A stretch of 64,000 bases of DNA from Paenibacillus mellifer. GTDB taxonomy: Bacteria > Bacillota > Bacilli > Paenibacillales > Paenibacillaceae. The stretch is from assembly GCF_023195895.1 (NCBI RefSeq), contig NZ_JALPRK010000001.1:124001-188000 (forward strand). Reading direction: 5' to 3'. Each line of letters starts with the position of its first letter. Position 1 is the first letter of the stretch. The position numbers were made by a program, and so were the translations under genes. This document shows positions 18,350 to 27,779 of the stretch, piece by piece. The notes beneath the pieces were generated by a model. It worked only from the letters and a program-made list of their open reading frames with translations. It searched no databases and had not been told where the DNA came from.

Positions 18350-18838
18350 ATGGATAACGACAAACGCAAAGTGGGAGTTTTGTTTGTATGCCTGGGGAAC
18401 ATTTGCCGTTCGCCCATGGCGGAAGCCGTCTTTCGGCATCTAGTTACCGAAGCGGGATTAGGCGAGAAGTTTGTGATCGATTCGGCGGGAACCGGGAATT
18501 GGCATACGGGGAATCCGCCGCATCACGGCACGCGCCGCATTTTGGACCAGTACAGCATATCCTATGAGGGATTGCAAGCACGACAGGTGGCACAGGACGA
18601 TTTTGACAAATTCGACTATATCATCGCGATGGATAACCAAAATGAACGCGATTTGAAAGCGCTGGCTCGGCAGGCTGATGCGAGGATCGTGAAGCTGCTG
18701 GACCTGGTGTCAGAGTCGCAACTTAAGGAGGTCCCCGATCCGTATTACACGGGGAACTTCGAAGAGGTTTACGGCCTGGTACAGCAGGGCTGCGGCGCTT
18801 TACTGGAGTTGATCCGGCGGGAACAAGCGCTGGGGTAA
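18350..18838 (+). CDS. Low-molecular-weight protein-tyrosine phosphatase
   Basis: 162-aa cytosolic phosphatase. The P-loop C-X5-R is CLGNICRS (Cys14, Arg20), and the general acid is Asp130 in PDPYYTG. Length matches YfkJ/PtpA-type enzymes. ATG 18350 follows GGAAGTAGGAG; an in-frame codon at 18308 lies inside the upstream palindrome and has no ribosome site. It stands alone, with no tyrosine kinase gene nearby, so a general stress or arsenate-reductase-like housekeeping role is as likely as exopolysaccharide control. Confidence 0.93.
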   Translation: MDNDKRKVGVLFVCLGNICRSPMAEAVFRHLVTEAGLGEKFVIDSAGTGNWHTGNPPHHGTRRILDQYSISYEGLQARQVAQDDFDKFDYIIAMDNQNERDLKALARQADARIVKLLDLVSESQLKEVPDPYYTGNFEEVYGLVQQGCGALLELIRREQALG

Positions 18839-18914
18839 GCTTAAGCCGGTCTAAGTTGGCCTAGGCGGGTGGCGCTTGGCGGCCAGATGCGTGCAGCGGC
18901 GCTCGACCGTGAGG

Positions 18915-19099
18915 AAATGTTGCAAATAGGGCAACATTTTCGCAGGCAAAACCGCCGAATCGGCTGAAATGTTGCAATAACTGCAACATTTCGGCGGCGT
19001 AACGGCGGCAAGAGCTGAAAATGTTGCATTAAATGCAACATTTCTCCCTTAACCCGCCCCGCGAGAGCAAAATGATGCACAAAATGCAACATTGTGCTC
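18915..19099. repeat. Four-unit array of TGTTGCA...TGCAACA hairpins
   Basis: The 410-bp convergent gap after the phosphatase contains four palindromes starting at 18915, 18966, 19018 and 19069, a steady 51-52 bp period. The core is AAATGTTGCA, a 3-6 nt loop, then TGCAACATTT; linkers of about 26 bp differ. The last unit is extended by GAGCA/TGCTC. No ORF with a ribosome site is seen in 18839-19248. A short CCGTCCGGCAACCGCCGCGACGG-type hairpin near 19205-19230 may end the permease operon on the minus strand. Confidence 0.75.
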
Positions 19100-19248
19100 T
19101 TTCGGCTACTGGTGGAGGAACGTCCGCCCGCTCACACTCGCGAGTTACCAGCAAGCAAGTTAATGTGAGTGTAAGTACGCAAACATCCCCACACAACAAA
19201 CAACCCGTCCGGCAACCGCCGCGACGGGTTTCTTCATATAAACCAAAG

Positions 19249-20142
19249 TTAACTTTTGATCGCGCCCATCATGATCCCTTTGACGAAATACTTTTGCACG
19301 AACGGATACACCATGATGATCGGCAGGGTCGCGACCATCGTGACCGCCATTCGGATGCTTTCGCTGGAAACCGGGATCCGTTTGGCGTTTTGCGCCATCT
19401 GCTGAGCATCGGTCATCATTCCGCCAGTTTGGAACTGGTTCAGGATTTTGACCAGGACGGCCTGCAGCGTCTTGAGCTCCGGCTTGTAGGTGTAAATATA
19501 AGAATCGTACCAGGAATTCCAATGGCCGATGGCCAGGAACAACCCGATTGTCGCCAGCACGGGCACGCACAGCGGGAGAACGATGCGGATGAAGATCTGC
19601 AGGTCGTTGGCGCCATCGATTTTGGCCGACTCCTCGATCTCACCGGGCAACTGCTCGATGAAGGTACGCACGAGGATCATCAGGAACACGCCGATCAGAC
19701 CCGGGAAGATAAACACCCAGAACGAATCGATCAAACCCAGCGCTTTGATGACCATATACGTCGGAATCAAGCCGCCGCCAAAATACATCGTGAAGACAAA
19801 GAAAAACGAGAAATACTTCCAACCGAGCAGATACCGCTTGCTTAAGGTGTAAGCCAGCATGGAGATGCAGACGATCGACACCGCGGTCCCGATCACCGTC
19901 CGCAGCGCCGTTACCTGCAGTGCGCTCCAGATTTCCGGGTTCCGGAAGATTGTGACGTAACTGGCGAACGTAAACTCCCGCGGCCAGTAATACAGGTTGC
20001 CGCGCAGCGAGTCGGTGGCATCGTTCAGCGAGATGATGAGAATGTTCCAGAACGGGTAAAACGTGACGAGAAAGATACCCGTCAGGAACAGATACAGCGC
20101 CGCGTCAAACAGGTACTCGGTAATCGTCTTTTGGTTTTTCAT
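19249..20142 (-). CDS. Carbohydrate ABC transporter permease, LplC/YtcP-type
   Basis: 297-aa inner-membrane permease with six predicted helices. It begins YLFDAALYLFLTGIFLVTFYPFWNILIISLND, as in LplC/YtcP proteins. The EAA loop reads EESAKIDGANDLQIFIRIVLP. ATG 20142 follows GGAGGGA. It lies 21 bp downstream of the LplB-type gene in a two-gene minus-strand operon whose promoter carries the regulon site. Its binding-protein partner is most likely the lipoprotein at 24932, which is transcribed separately on the other strand. Confidence 0.92.
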   Translation of the reverse strand: MKNQKTITEYLFDAALYLFLTGIFLVTFYPFWNILIISLNDATDSLRGNLYYWPREFTFASYVTIFRNPEIWSALQVTALRTVIGTAVSIVCISMLAYTLSKRYLLGWKYFSFFFVFTMYFGGGLIPTYMVIKALGLIDSFWVFIFPGLIGVFLMILVRTFIEQLPGEIEESAKIDGANDLQIFIRIVLPLCVPVLATIGLFLAIGHWNSWYDSYIYTYKPELKTLQAVLVKILNQFQTGGMMTDAQQMAQNAKRIPVSSESIRMAVTMVATLPIIMVYPFVQKYFVKGIMMGAIKS

Positions 20143-20163
20143 GCAGTTCCCTCCATGCCAGGT

Positions 20164-21135
20164 TTAGAACAAGGACTGGCCGTTGATTTTTTTCGCGATG
20201 TTATTGACGATCACCACGATGATAAAGGCGACAACCGAGCTGAACATGCCCACGGCGGCGGCGTACGAGAACATGCCGTTCTGAATCCCGTAGCGGAACG
20301 AGTAGGTCGAGAGCACGTCGGAGTAGTCCTTCGTCAGATCGTTCCCCAGCAGGAAGTGCTGGTCGAACCCGGCATTCAGAATGCCGCCCATGGCGAGAAT
20401 CAGCAGGATGACGATCGTCGGTTTCAGATGCGGGAGCGTGATAAACCGAATCTGCTTAAATCGGTTCGCTCCGTCCACCTTAGCGGCCTCGTATAATTCC
20501 GGGTTGATCGAAGAGATAGCCGCCAAATACATAATCGAGCTGTAGCCCATATCCTTCCACGTGTTGCCCAGCGCAACGATCCACCAGAAGTACTTGCCGT
20601 TCTGCAGGAACAAGATGCTTTCATTGGTGATGTGAAAAAATTTCAGCAGCGCGTTCACCGCACCGTCCGAGGACAGCAGCGTGACGATAATGTTGGCCGC
20701 AATAACCCAAGAGATGAAATACGGCAAATACGAGGACGTTTGCACGATTTTTTTGAATTGGACGTTCTTGATTTCGTTTATCGCCAGCGCGATCAGAATC
20801 GGCATCGGAAACGAGAATAAAAGCGTGATTAACGTCGAAGCCAACGTGTTGCGCATAATGATCAGGAAATCGCCGTTATTGAAAAAATAACGTAACCACT
20901 GCAACCCCACGAATTCGCTGTGGAACAGGCTGTACCAGAAACGACCCAACGTCGGTTGGTAGTTCACGAACGACATATACAATCCGGCCATGGGGGTATA
21001 GGCGAATAGGATCGCCCAGATCAACGCCGGCAGCATCAAGAGGAACAAGTATTTTTGCTGTTTGAAGACGGGCCATAATTTACGGCGCGGAATTTTCAGT
21101 TCCGTACCTTCGCGTAGATTCAAGTCGGTTTGCAT
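20164..21135 (-). CDS. Carbohydrate ABC transporter permease, LplB-type
   Basis: 323-aa permease. I start it at ATG 21135 (MQTDLNLREG) behind GCGAGGTG; an in-frame ATG at 21177 has no ribosome site. Six helices follow a cytosolic N-terminus (WPVFKQQKYLFLLMLPALIWAILF). The EAA loop is YEAAKVDGANRFKQIRFITLP. It is the first gene of the lplB-lplC-like operon, divergent from the YesN/YesM pair. No ATPase is encoded here. Confidence 0.92.
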   Translation of the reverse strand: MQTDLNLREGTELKIPRRKLWPVFKQQKYLFLLMLPALIWAILFAYTPMAGLYMSFVNYQPTLGRFWYSLFHSEFVGLQWLRYFFNNGDFLIIMRNTLASTLITLLFSFPMPILIALAINEIKNVQFKKIVQTSSYLPYFISWVIAANIIVTLLSSDGAVNALLKFFHITNESILFLQNGKYFWWIVALGNTWKDMGYSSIMYLAAISSINPELYEAAKVDGANRFKQIRFITLPHLKPTIVILLILAMGGILNAGFDQHFLLGNDLTKDYSDVLSTYSFRYGIQNGMFSYAAAVGMFSSVVAFIIVVIVNNIAKKINGQSLF

Positions 21136-21191
21136 AACGGCACCTCGCATTGGTTTCTTAGTAGTGGCATTCAGCATTACTGCTTAAAAAA

Positions 21192-21258
21192 ATTATAAGA
21201 CCCCCGAAAATTCAATGTCGATAAAGCAATGTATCGAATCATGCTTGAAAATAACTTT
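21192..21258 (-). promoter_or_regulatory. Promoter of the LplB/C operon with regulon site 2
   Basis: Read on the minus strand, the site runs from 21258 to 21219 with AAAGT, TTTTC, ATGA, ACATTGC and TTAT at the same offsets as the other three sites. TATAAT is at 21197-21192, 61 bp from the first base. TCGACA (21221-21216) would be a -35 at 18-bp spacing and overlaps the downstream edge of the site. Confidence 0.7.
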
Positions 21259-21297
21259 CATGCGAAAGGAGGATTCAGTTCGCCTGCATGTAAGCGC

Positions 21298-21303
21298 TAT
21301 AAT
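21298..21303 (+). promoter_or_regulatory. Candidate -10 of the YesN/YesM operon
   Basis: TATAAT lies 83 bp before the response-regulator start. TTCAGT at 21274-21279 (18-bp spacing) is the only weak -35 candidate. Confidence 0.35.
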
Positions 21304-21385
21304 CAAAGAGGAGGCAGTACAAGGAACTGCCTAACCTTACGGTTATTAGATACGGAAAGGCTGCATACGAAGGGGGCTTGCGGAC

Positions 21386-22969
21386 ATGTACAGCATTTTT
21401 CTGGTGGACGACGAGGAATTGGAATTGGAGATGATGCGGGACTTCATCCGTTGGGAGGATATGGGGATTTACGTGGCCGGTGTCGGCATCAACGGGAAGG
21501 ACGCTCAGGAGAAAATTCATGCCATTCAACCCGACATCGTGCTGACGGACGTACAGATGCCGCTAATGGACGGTCTGGAGCTGGCGAAGTGGGTCAGCGA
21601 ACACTACGACTGGATGCAGATCGTCTTCTTGACCGGTCACGACGAATTCAGTTATGTCAAATCGGCCTTGCACGTCGGCGCGGTCGGTTATTTACTTAAA
21701 CCGCTGGACCTGGAGGAAATTGCCGGGGTGATGGGACGAGTGAAGCAGAAGTGCGAAGAGGTGCGTTTAAAATATAAATCGATCCAAATGACCAAAGCCA
21801 AGCTGTTAAAAGAGCTGCTTCATGAAAAAGACCCCGCCCGGCGGGAGCAATTCGCCGCCCAGCTCGGCAAGCTGGAACGGCGGGAAACCGCCGGTTCTTA
21901 CACGCTGGCGCTCTGCAGCGTAGACCATTTCACCGGCGGTGAAGAAACATCCACCGTCCGGGGCAGCGAACAATCGGAAGCGGCAATCTCCCGGCTTCCG
22001 GAGGTGGCGGAGGAGTATTTCCACGCCGTTCGCAAGGACGCCGTGGTCGCCGCACTTCAGGAAGGGGAGCTCGTGATCTTTATCGAGGCGGAGTCCGGAA
22101 GCCAGCCGAGTGTGACACGGGAGCAGTGGGGTACGCTGCAGCAGACGATTCGGGGTCAGCTCGGGCTGTCGGTAACGCTGGCGGTTGGCAATGAAGAAGC
22201 GGATCCCGTCGGTATCGCCAGGCTATATGAACAGGCGCGTGGCCTGCGGGACGAGAGGTTCTATCTTGAGCCGGGACAGATCATTGATGCCGGGGATGTC
22301 AAACCGGGGTATCGTTATGACACGCTGCCGCCTTTCCCTGAGCAGGAGTGGCTGGAGGCGCTGCAGCAGCTTCGCGGCGAAGAAGCGGAAGGCATGTTAC
22401 GTGAATTCCTCGCAAATGTGCGTCAGCTGCGCATTGACAAGCCGCTTGTGTACGAGTGGGCAATCGACCTGCTGACCCGACTGGAGGAACGACTTCACAG
22501 CCCCAGCCTGCAAGGCCATGCTGAACCGGTCAAACGAGCGGTCCTCTATCAATCCGTTTATGACTGCCAGACGCTGCAGGAGATGGAGGCTAACATCCGG
22601 CGGGCAACCTCGCACTATTTGAACCTCTTGATGGAGCGGTCTACGGACAAAAACGCCAAGCTTGTGCATCAAGTCTGTCAGATTATCGACCAGACGTTTC
22701 ATGAACCGATTACCATCCAAAGCTTGTCCAGTCAGGTTTATTTGTCGCCAAACTATTTGCGGTCCATTTTCCGGGATAAAACCGGCATGACCATTCATGA
22801 CTACCTGACACGGATTCGCCTGGAGAAATCCAAGGAGATGTTAGCGGATCCATCTCTAAAAGTGCAGGATATCGCCCAGAAGATCGGCTATGAGAGCACA
22901 TCCTATTTCATTTCCTTATTCCTAAAAAATCAAGGAGTCACGCCCAATGAATATCGAAAAAACCTTTAG
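21386..22969 (+). CDS. YesN-type response regulator with AraC output domain
   Basis: 527-aa regulator. The N-terminal receiver domain has phosphoacceptor Asp55 in IVLTDVQMPLMDGLELA and Lys in YLLKPLD. A long middle region (about 130-410) is poorly conserved. The C-terminal AraC double helix-turn-helix (about 425-527) includes ITIQSLSSQVYLSPNYLRSIF and VQDIAQKIGYESTSYFISLF. ATG 21386 follows AAGGGGG. It overlaps the sensor kinase by 23 bp. It is the best candidate to bind the regulon site found at four promoters around it; that is inference from position and family. Confidence 0.93.
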   Translation: MYSIFLVDDEELELEMMRDFIRWEDMGIYVAGVGINGKDAQEKIHAIQPDIVLTDVQMPLMDGLELAKWVSEHYDWMQIVFLTGHDEFSYVKSALHVGAVGYLLKPLDLEEIAGVMGRVKQKCEEVRLKYKSIQMTKAKLLKELLHEKDPARREQFAAQLGKLERRETAGSYTLALCSVDHFTGGEETSTVRGSEQSEAAISRLPEVAEEYFHAVRKDAVVAALQEGELVIFIEAESGSQPSVTREQWGTLQQTIRGQLGLSVTLAVGNEEADPVGIARLYEQARGLRDERFYLEPGQIIDAGDVKPGYRYDTLPPFPEQEWLEALQQLRGEEAEGMLREFLANVRQLRIDKPLVYEWAIDLLTRLEERLHSPSLQGHAEPVKRAVLYQSVYDCQTLQEMEANIRRATSHYLNLLMERSTDKNAKLVHQVCQIIDQTFHEPITIQSLSSQVYLSPNYLRSIFRDKTGMTIHDYLTRIRLEKSKEMLADPSLKVQDIAQKIGYESTSYFISLFLKNQGVTPNEYRKNL

Positions 22970-24773
22970 GGAGACGGACGGCGGGAGTCCTGTATTTCGG
23001 CGATTATCTCTGTTCAAGCACCATTGGATTGCCAATCTCCGCTTGCGTAACAAGCTGTTTATTATTTTCCTGATCGTGTCCTTCATCCCGTGCTCTGTGC
23101 TGATTTATTATTCCTATACCTCCACGCGGGACACGATCACCGAGCAGACGTACGCTTCGTTAAGCGGCACGTTAAATCAGATCAATACGAACCTTGAAAA
23201 CCGGCTGGGTTACTATGAGCAGCTGACGAATATTTTGTATATGGACGCGCAGCTGCGGAATTTTTTGTCCAATGATTACGAACAAGCTTTTTATTATCTG
23301 GATGCGTTCCAGTATATCAATCGTACGATGTCCTCCATGTTGATTTCTAACGCGAATATTCAGGGGATCACCATTTACATCGATAACAAGACGTTATATT
23401 CCGATAAACAGTACATTAAATACACGGAGGAGCTGCCGGAAACGGTGAAGCAGCAAGCGCTGAATGCGGCGGGCAGCCCGGTTTACATTCATATCGATGA
23501 TCCCCAGACGGGGCCGTCCTACGTTACGCTGGCACGCTCGCTTAGTTATTTCAGCCTGATGCATCCTTACGGCATTCTGACGATCAATATCGACGACAAG
23601 GAAATCTATTCCCTGATCGAAAAAGAAAATGTCAATAAGAGCGTTTACATCATCGACAACACGGGTCGCGTGATCAGCTCCGGAGATGCGGCGATGAAGG
23701 GACGGCAGCTTTTTGACGTCTATCCGATTCAAGCGGATTTGACGTTGTCCGGCGGGAAGTTCGACACGCGGATCGACGGTCAGGAACGGTTTTTTACGTA
23801 CAAAAAGCTTAGCAATGGCTGGACGACGGTGATTACCGTCCCGTATGACGAACTGTTGGCCAATACAAACAAGGCGACCAAGCGCATTGTCTGGATTTCC
23901 ATCACGGTGATCGCGGTAGCGGCGTTGCTGATTTTCGTGACGGCCAAGGTGATTACGAAGCGAATTGAGGTGCTGCTGCAGCAAATTCGCAAGGTGGAGC
24001 GGGGGAATTTCCAAGTCAAACGCAAACCGATGGGCAACGATGAGATCGGGCAGTTGTCCTACGCGTTTCAGAAGATGGCCACGCGAATCCAGGAGCTGAT
24101 CGACGAGGTGTACGTCAAGGAAATCGCCGTGAAGGATTCGGAGTTGACGACGCTGCAGGCGCAGATCAATCCGCATTTTTTGTATAACACGTTGTCTTCG
24201 ATCTCCTCGCTTGCTTTGAAGGAAGGCAGCAACCAGGTTTATCAGATGGTCAGCCACTTATCGAAGTATTATCGGATCTCCCTGAACAAAGGGAAAAGGG
24301 TTGTCCTGTTGGAACAGGAAATCCAGCTGGTCAAAAACTATGTTTCGATCCAGGAGATTCGGTTCCGCGGGATGCTTCATATGCATTACGATTTGGACGA
24401 GTCGTTGTTTAACCGGACGGTTATTAAGCTGATCCTGCAGCCGTTTATCGAGAACTGCATCAATCATGCGATCTGGAACGAAGCTGGTATTCATATTAAC
24501 GTTAAGCTGAAGGCGGAAGGCGAGGATCTCCTGCTGAAGGTCATCGACGACGGGCAGGGGATGACCCGTGAGCGGCTCGAAGAAGCGTTCAACAAAGCCA
24601 GCAATCAATCCGGTTATGGCATCAAAAACGTTGACGACCGAATCAAGCTGGCCTATGGAGAACAATATGGAGTGGAAATCTTCAGCCGGCTGGGGATCGG
24701 GACGAATGTGACGATTCGCCTGCCGCTGAATCCGAACGCATCCGAGCTCGAAACCCGGCTGAACATGGGCTGA
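22947..24773 (+). CDS. YesM-type sensor histidine kinase
   Basis: 608-aa membrane kinase. TM1 lies near residues 32-55 (KLFIIFLIVSFIPCSVLIYY). A large extracytoplasmic sensing domain follows to about 305; TM2 is IVWISITVIAVAALLIF; a HAMP segment precedes the His_kinase domain. The phospho-His is in LQAQINPHFLYNTLSS; the ATP site includes ENCINHAIWNE, DDGQGM and GYGIKNVDDRI. It probably senses an extracellular sugar or loaded binding protein and phosphorylates the adjacent YesN-type regulator, with which it overlaps. Confidence 0.93.
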   Translation: MNIEKTFRETDGGSPVFRRLSLFKHHWIANLRLRNKLFIIFLIVSFIPCSVLIYYSYTSTRDTITEQTYASLSGTLNQINTNLENRLGYYEQLTNILYMDAQLRNFLSNDYEQAFYYLDAFQYINRTMSSMLISNANIQGITIYIDNKTLYSDKQYIKYTEELPETVKQQALNAAGSPVYIHIDDPQTGPSYVTLARSLSYFSLMHPYGILTINIDDKEIYSLIEKENVNKSVYIIDNTGRVISSGDAAMKGRQLFDVYPIQADLTLSGGKFDTRIDGQERFFTYKKLSNGWTTVITVPYDELLANTNKATKRIVWISITVIAVAALLIFVTAKVITKRIEVLLQQIRKVERGNFQVKRKPMGNDEIGQLSYAFQKMATRIQELIDEVYVKEIAVKDSELTTLQAQINPHFLYNTLSSISSLALKEGSNQVYQMVSHLSKYYRISLNKGKRVVLLEQEIQLVKNYVSIQEIRFRGMLHMHYDLDESLFNRTVIKLILQPFIENCINHAIWNEAGIHINVKLKAEGEDLLLKVIDDGQGMTRERLEEAFNKASNQSGYGIKNVDDRIKLAYGEQYGVEIFSRLGIGTNVTIRLPLNPNASELETRLNMG

Positions 24774-24813
24774 ATATGGACCGCACATAGGCTGAATAGC
24801 GGCCTAATCGATG

Positions 24814-24879
24814 AAAGTCGTTTTCCACTATGAATAGTAACATTGCGTTATGGATAAACAGGGTGGGGCTTTTTACAAT
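24814..24879 (+). promoter_or_regulatory. Promoter of the binding-protein gene with regulon site 3
   Basis: The site at 24814-24853 contains AAAGTCGTTTTCC, ATGAAT and ACATTGCGTTATGG. The -10 TACAAT is at 24874-24879, 60 bp from the first base. The -35 position reads TGGATA, a poor match, consistent with need for an activator. Confidence 0.7.
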
Positions 24880-24931
24880 TGAGGTGAGCTTGAGGTCCAA
24901 GCGCAAAAGCACAAGAGAGGGGTTTACGCGA

Positions 24932-26572
24932 ATGAAGAAGAAGCTGCTATTCATGGTATCCTCTATGATGATCCTCGCCCTGCTTGCAGGCTGCGGGTCC
25001 GGGAACGCCCCGTCGGCCGGGGGGAATTCGCCCGCGGCGAACGGAGGAACAAACGGGGAGGCACCGGCGGATGATAAATCGCCGATCACGTTAACGTTGT
25101 TTGACCAGAACACGGGGGATCCTTTTACAAACCCGGTAGCGAAAGCGATTACAGAAAAAACCGGCGTGACGGTAGAGATCCAACAGCCGACCGGGAATCC
25201 GGCGGAGAAGCTGAACCTGATGCTGGCGAGCAACGACTTGCCGGACATCGTGTTGATGAGCCGCGGCAGCGACATTATGAACAAGTATATTTCCTCGGGA
25301 GCCGTTATTCCGTTGGATGACTTGATCGAGAAGTACGGACCGAACATCAAGAAGATGTACGGGGATACGTTGAAGAAGACGCGCAGTTCGGACGGGAAGA
25401 ACTACTATTTGGCTAACTGGTACGGGCTGGAGCAGTATCCGGTGTTCGGCTTCCTGATGCGGATGGATTTGATGAAGGAGCTGGGCGTAGGGGATAAGGT
25501 GAACAACGGCGAGCCGTTTACGGCCGAAGAGTTCGAGAACCTGCTGAAGGCGTTTAAGGAGAAATACCCGACGATCGACGGCAAGGAAACGATCCCAATG
25601 ACGCTGAACGGCGAGAACATGAGCGGCGTGACCGGGACGTTCAAAGGGATGTTTGGCATTATGCCATTTTACGAGAAAGACGGCAAGCTGCTGAAGGATA
25701 TCCGCGATCCACGGTATTTGGACATGATGAAATATATGAATTCCCTGTATCGCCAAGGCTTGCTCGACAAAGAGTGGGTGACGATGAAGACGAAGCAATA
25801 TGAGCAGAAGCTGGGGGCAGGGAATATCTTCGCCACGGCCGATGCGGGCTGGAACGTAGGGACGTCCAATGGTTTGTTGAAGGCGGATGCCCCAGACCCG
25901 GCCAAAGCGGAGGAGAGACAGTTCTACCAATATAAAGTGCTGGCGCCGGGCGTTGGGCCGGACCAAACCTCTTACGGGCCAAAGAGTTCGCTCGGTTGGG
26001 ACGGCATCACCATCAGCAAAACGAACAAGGATCCGGTACGCACAATCAAGTTCCTCGATTTCCTCGCCAGCGAGGAAGGGCAATATATGATGATGTGGGG
26101 CGTAGAAGGCGAGCATTGGGACATGAAGGACGGCAAGCATGTGCCGCGTCAGGAAGTATTGGATGCCTTCAAGAAGGATTGGGCGGAAGCTTCCCGCACG
26201 ACCGGGATCCGCAAATGGACCTGGACGATCAAGAACGGACCGGGCTCCGACGGTACGCCGTATGACCTGATCGGCCGCGGCATGACCGATCCGACAACCG
26301 ATCTTGCGATCAAGAACCTCGCGGACACGTCGTTCGACACGGCCCCTTACGATAGTCTTGGCCCGGCCGGCGGTACGCCGGAAGCGATCATGGAGACGAA
26401 GGTTAACGAAACGATTAACGAGTTCTTCCTGAAGATGGCCCTGGCTCCAAGCGAGCAGGAGTTGGTCACCTTGTATGACACCATGATGAAGCAAGTGGAT
26501 GCTGCGGGCTTGCCGAAACTGGAGGAAGTCTACAACAAGAACTACGAAGAGCGTATGAAATTGTGGGAATAG
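24932..26572 (+). CDS. Extracellular solute-binding lipoprotein, LplA-like
   Basis: 546-aa sugar-binding lipoprotein. An upstream in-frame codon at 24830 lies within the promoter; ATG 24932 gives a proper lipoprotein signal (MKKKLLF, lipobox LAGC with Cys21) and follows AGAGAGGGG. A Gly/Asn/Ala linker runs to about residue 50. The mature domain resembles LplA/YtcQ proteins (ITLTLFDQNTGDPF, LASNDLPDIVLM). It should deliver an oligosaccharide to the LplB/C-type permeases at 20.1-21.1 kb. A shared regulon site at both promoters supports the pairing. Confidence 0.92.
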   Translation: MKKKLLFMVSSMMILALLAGCGSGNAPSAGGNSPAANGGTNGEAPADDKSPITLTLFDQNTGDPFTNPVAKAITEKTGVTVEIQQPTGNPAEKLNLMLASNDLPDIVLMSRGSDIMNKYISSGAVIPLDDLIEKYGPNIKKMYGDTLKKTRSSDGKNYYLANWYGLEQYPVFGFLMRMDLMKELGVGDKVNNGEPFTAEEFENLLKAFKEKYPTIDGKETIPMTLNGENMSGVTGTFKGMFGIMPFYEKDGKLLKDIRDPRYLDMMKYMNSLYRQGLLDKEWVTMKTKQYEQKLGAGNIFATADAGWNVGTSNGLLKADAPDPAKAEERQFYQYKVLAPGVGPDQTSYGPKSSLGWDGITISKTNKDPVRTIKFLDFLASEEGQYMMMWGVEGEHWDMKDGKHVPRQEVLDAFKKDWAEASRTTGIRKWTWTIKNGPGSDGTPYDLIGRGMTDPTTDLAIKNLADTSFDTAPYDSLGPAGGTPEAIMETKVNETINEFFLKMALAPSEQELVTLYDTMMKQVDAAGLPKLEEVYNKNYEERMKLWE

Positions 26573-26590
26573 AGCGCTAGGGCAGAGTGA

Positions 26591-26636
26591 CGCGAGCGGC
26601 GGGGGACTGGGTTCCTCCGCCGGCTCGCGTTTTTTT
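26591..26636 (+). terminator. Rho-independent terminator after the binding-protein gene
   Basis: CGCGAGCGGCGGGGGA pairs imperfectly with TCCTCCGCCGGCTCGCG and is followed by seven T. Confidence 0.9.
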
Positions 26637-26690
26637 GGGGGAGCTGGGTGGTGGTGCCAATGAACCTCTGCCACCCCCACCTGCGACGGC

Positions 26691-26767
26691 AAATGTTGCA
26701 GTTTGTACAACATTCTAATCGGGACCACGGGGGTTCCGGCTAAAATGTTGCATAAAGTGCAGCATCT
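26691..26767. repeat. TGTTGCA hairpin array, left part (split by the IS)
   Basis: Two palindromes at 26691-26715 and 26743-26767 (52-bp period) belong to the same family as the array at 18915. The IS3 element starts 50 bp further on, and two more units follow the element. Confidence 0.7.
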
Positions 26768-26852
26768 TTGCGGCGGTGGGCCCAAACTGCCATAAAATCG
26801 GCCGGGCCCCCGAATATTGGACACTTTAGGATCAAACCTAAGATAGACGCAG

Positions 26853-27779
26853 TTAAACGGCGATTTTAAACGCGTTTACTTCGTTTCTCTCCAATTTCAC
26901 TGCAAATTTAGTGGGAGAGTAGCCGTATAAACTCATGTGAATTCGGCGGTTATTGTAAAAGTCCATGAATTGGTCAAGAACATCGAATGCTTCTTCAAAA
27001 CTCATAAAGACGTGCCGCTTGAAACACTCACGCTCCAAGATACTGTGAAATGACTCAATGTACGCATTTTTGTTTGGAGTTCGGTTCGGTGTTCTCTCAT
27101 GGATCAATAACTCTTTGTTGTTCTCGAAAAACTCTCTAAACTTGTGGCTCTTGAATTGCGGGCCATTGTCGGTACGAACAACCAGCGGTGTTTCTTGGTT
27201 GTACACACCTCTTTTTAAGAGGGCTTTGTGTAGTGTGGTAAGCAGATCCTTCGTCTTGGACTCCTTACCGCGGTATTGTCCAACTACATTTCGGTCGTAT
27301 ACATCGATAATACTTGCGGTATAAAAGTAACGTTCCAGGCCGGCGATATAACCATATTTAATATCCATCTGCCACAGCTGGTTGGGTCCTGTAACCTCCA
27401 TATTGTTGGCCAGACGGCGTGGATAAGACTGTTTAGGTTTTACCGGCTTGCCTAGGATATCGAGATCCTTGCAGAGCCTGTACACCTTCTTCTTGTTAAT
27501 CTTAAGATGATGCTGCCGGCGTAAGGCAATCGTGAGTTTTCGGTATCCATAGGCGGATTCCTCACCTTCCAGCAGCTTCATAATCAGGTGTTTAATCCGC
27601 GTATCGGTCACTTTCTTCCCATCAAAGGTATAGGAGTATCCGGGTACGGGACGCCCGCCTTGAGGGGCTTGTTTAGGATTCGTAAGCTTGAGCGAATAGT
27701 AGTACGATGAACGCGGAACACCACAGATCTTAAGCACAGGAGCTACCTTGTAGCCCTTTAGGATCCATTTTCGGGCCAC
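26853..27779 (-). CDS. IS3-family transposase OrfB (DDE integrase domain)
   Basis: 308 aa when read from GTG 27779. The rve-type catalytic core is complete: Asp in LWQMDIKYGY, Asp in VVRTDNGPQF, Glu in NAYIESFHSILERE. The HTH_21 segment upstream (EESAYGYRKLTIALRRQH) is typical of IS3 OrfB. It is normally made as an OrfAB fusion by -1 frameshifting. The frame from orfA through the A9G run reads on into VARKWILKG, which matches the OrfB N-terminus. Confidence 0.93.
   Translation of the reverse strand: MARKWILKGYKVAPVLKICGVPRSSYYYSLKLTNPKQAPQGGRPVPGYSYTFDGKKVTDTRIKHLIMKLLEGEESAYGYRKLTIALRRQHHLKINKKKVYRLCKDLDILGKPVKPKQSYPRRLANNMEVTGPNQLWQMDIKYGYIAGLERYFYTASIIDVYDRNVVGQYRGKESKTKDLLTTLHKALLKRGVYNQETPLVVRTDNGPQFKSHKFREFFENNKELLIHERTPNRTPNKNAYIESFHSILERECFKRHVFMSFEEAFDVLDQFMDFYNNRRIHMSLYGYSPTKFAVKLERNEVNAFKIAV

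Noticed and set aside
18915..19099. CRISPR array
   Set aside because: Repeats are spaced about 51 bp, but the arms vary, the repeats are self-complementary throughout, linkers are not of uniform length and no cas gene is present in the window.
24830..24931. Longer N-terminus of the second binding lipoprotein
   Set aside because: It would start inside the promoter and upstream of the -10; the lipoprotein signal begins at 24932 behind a ribosome site.
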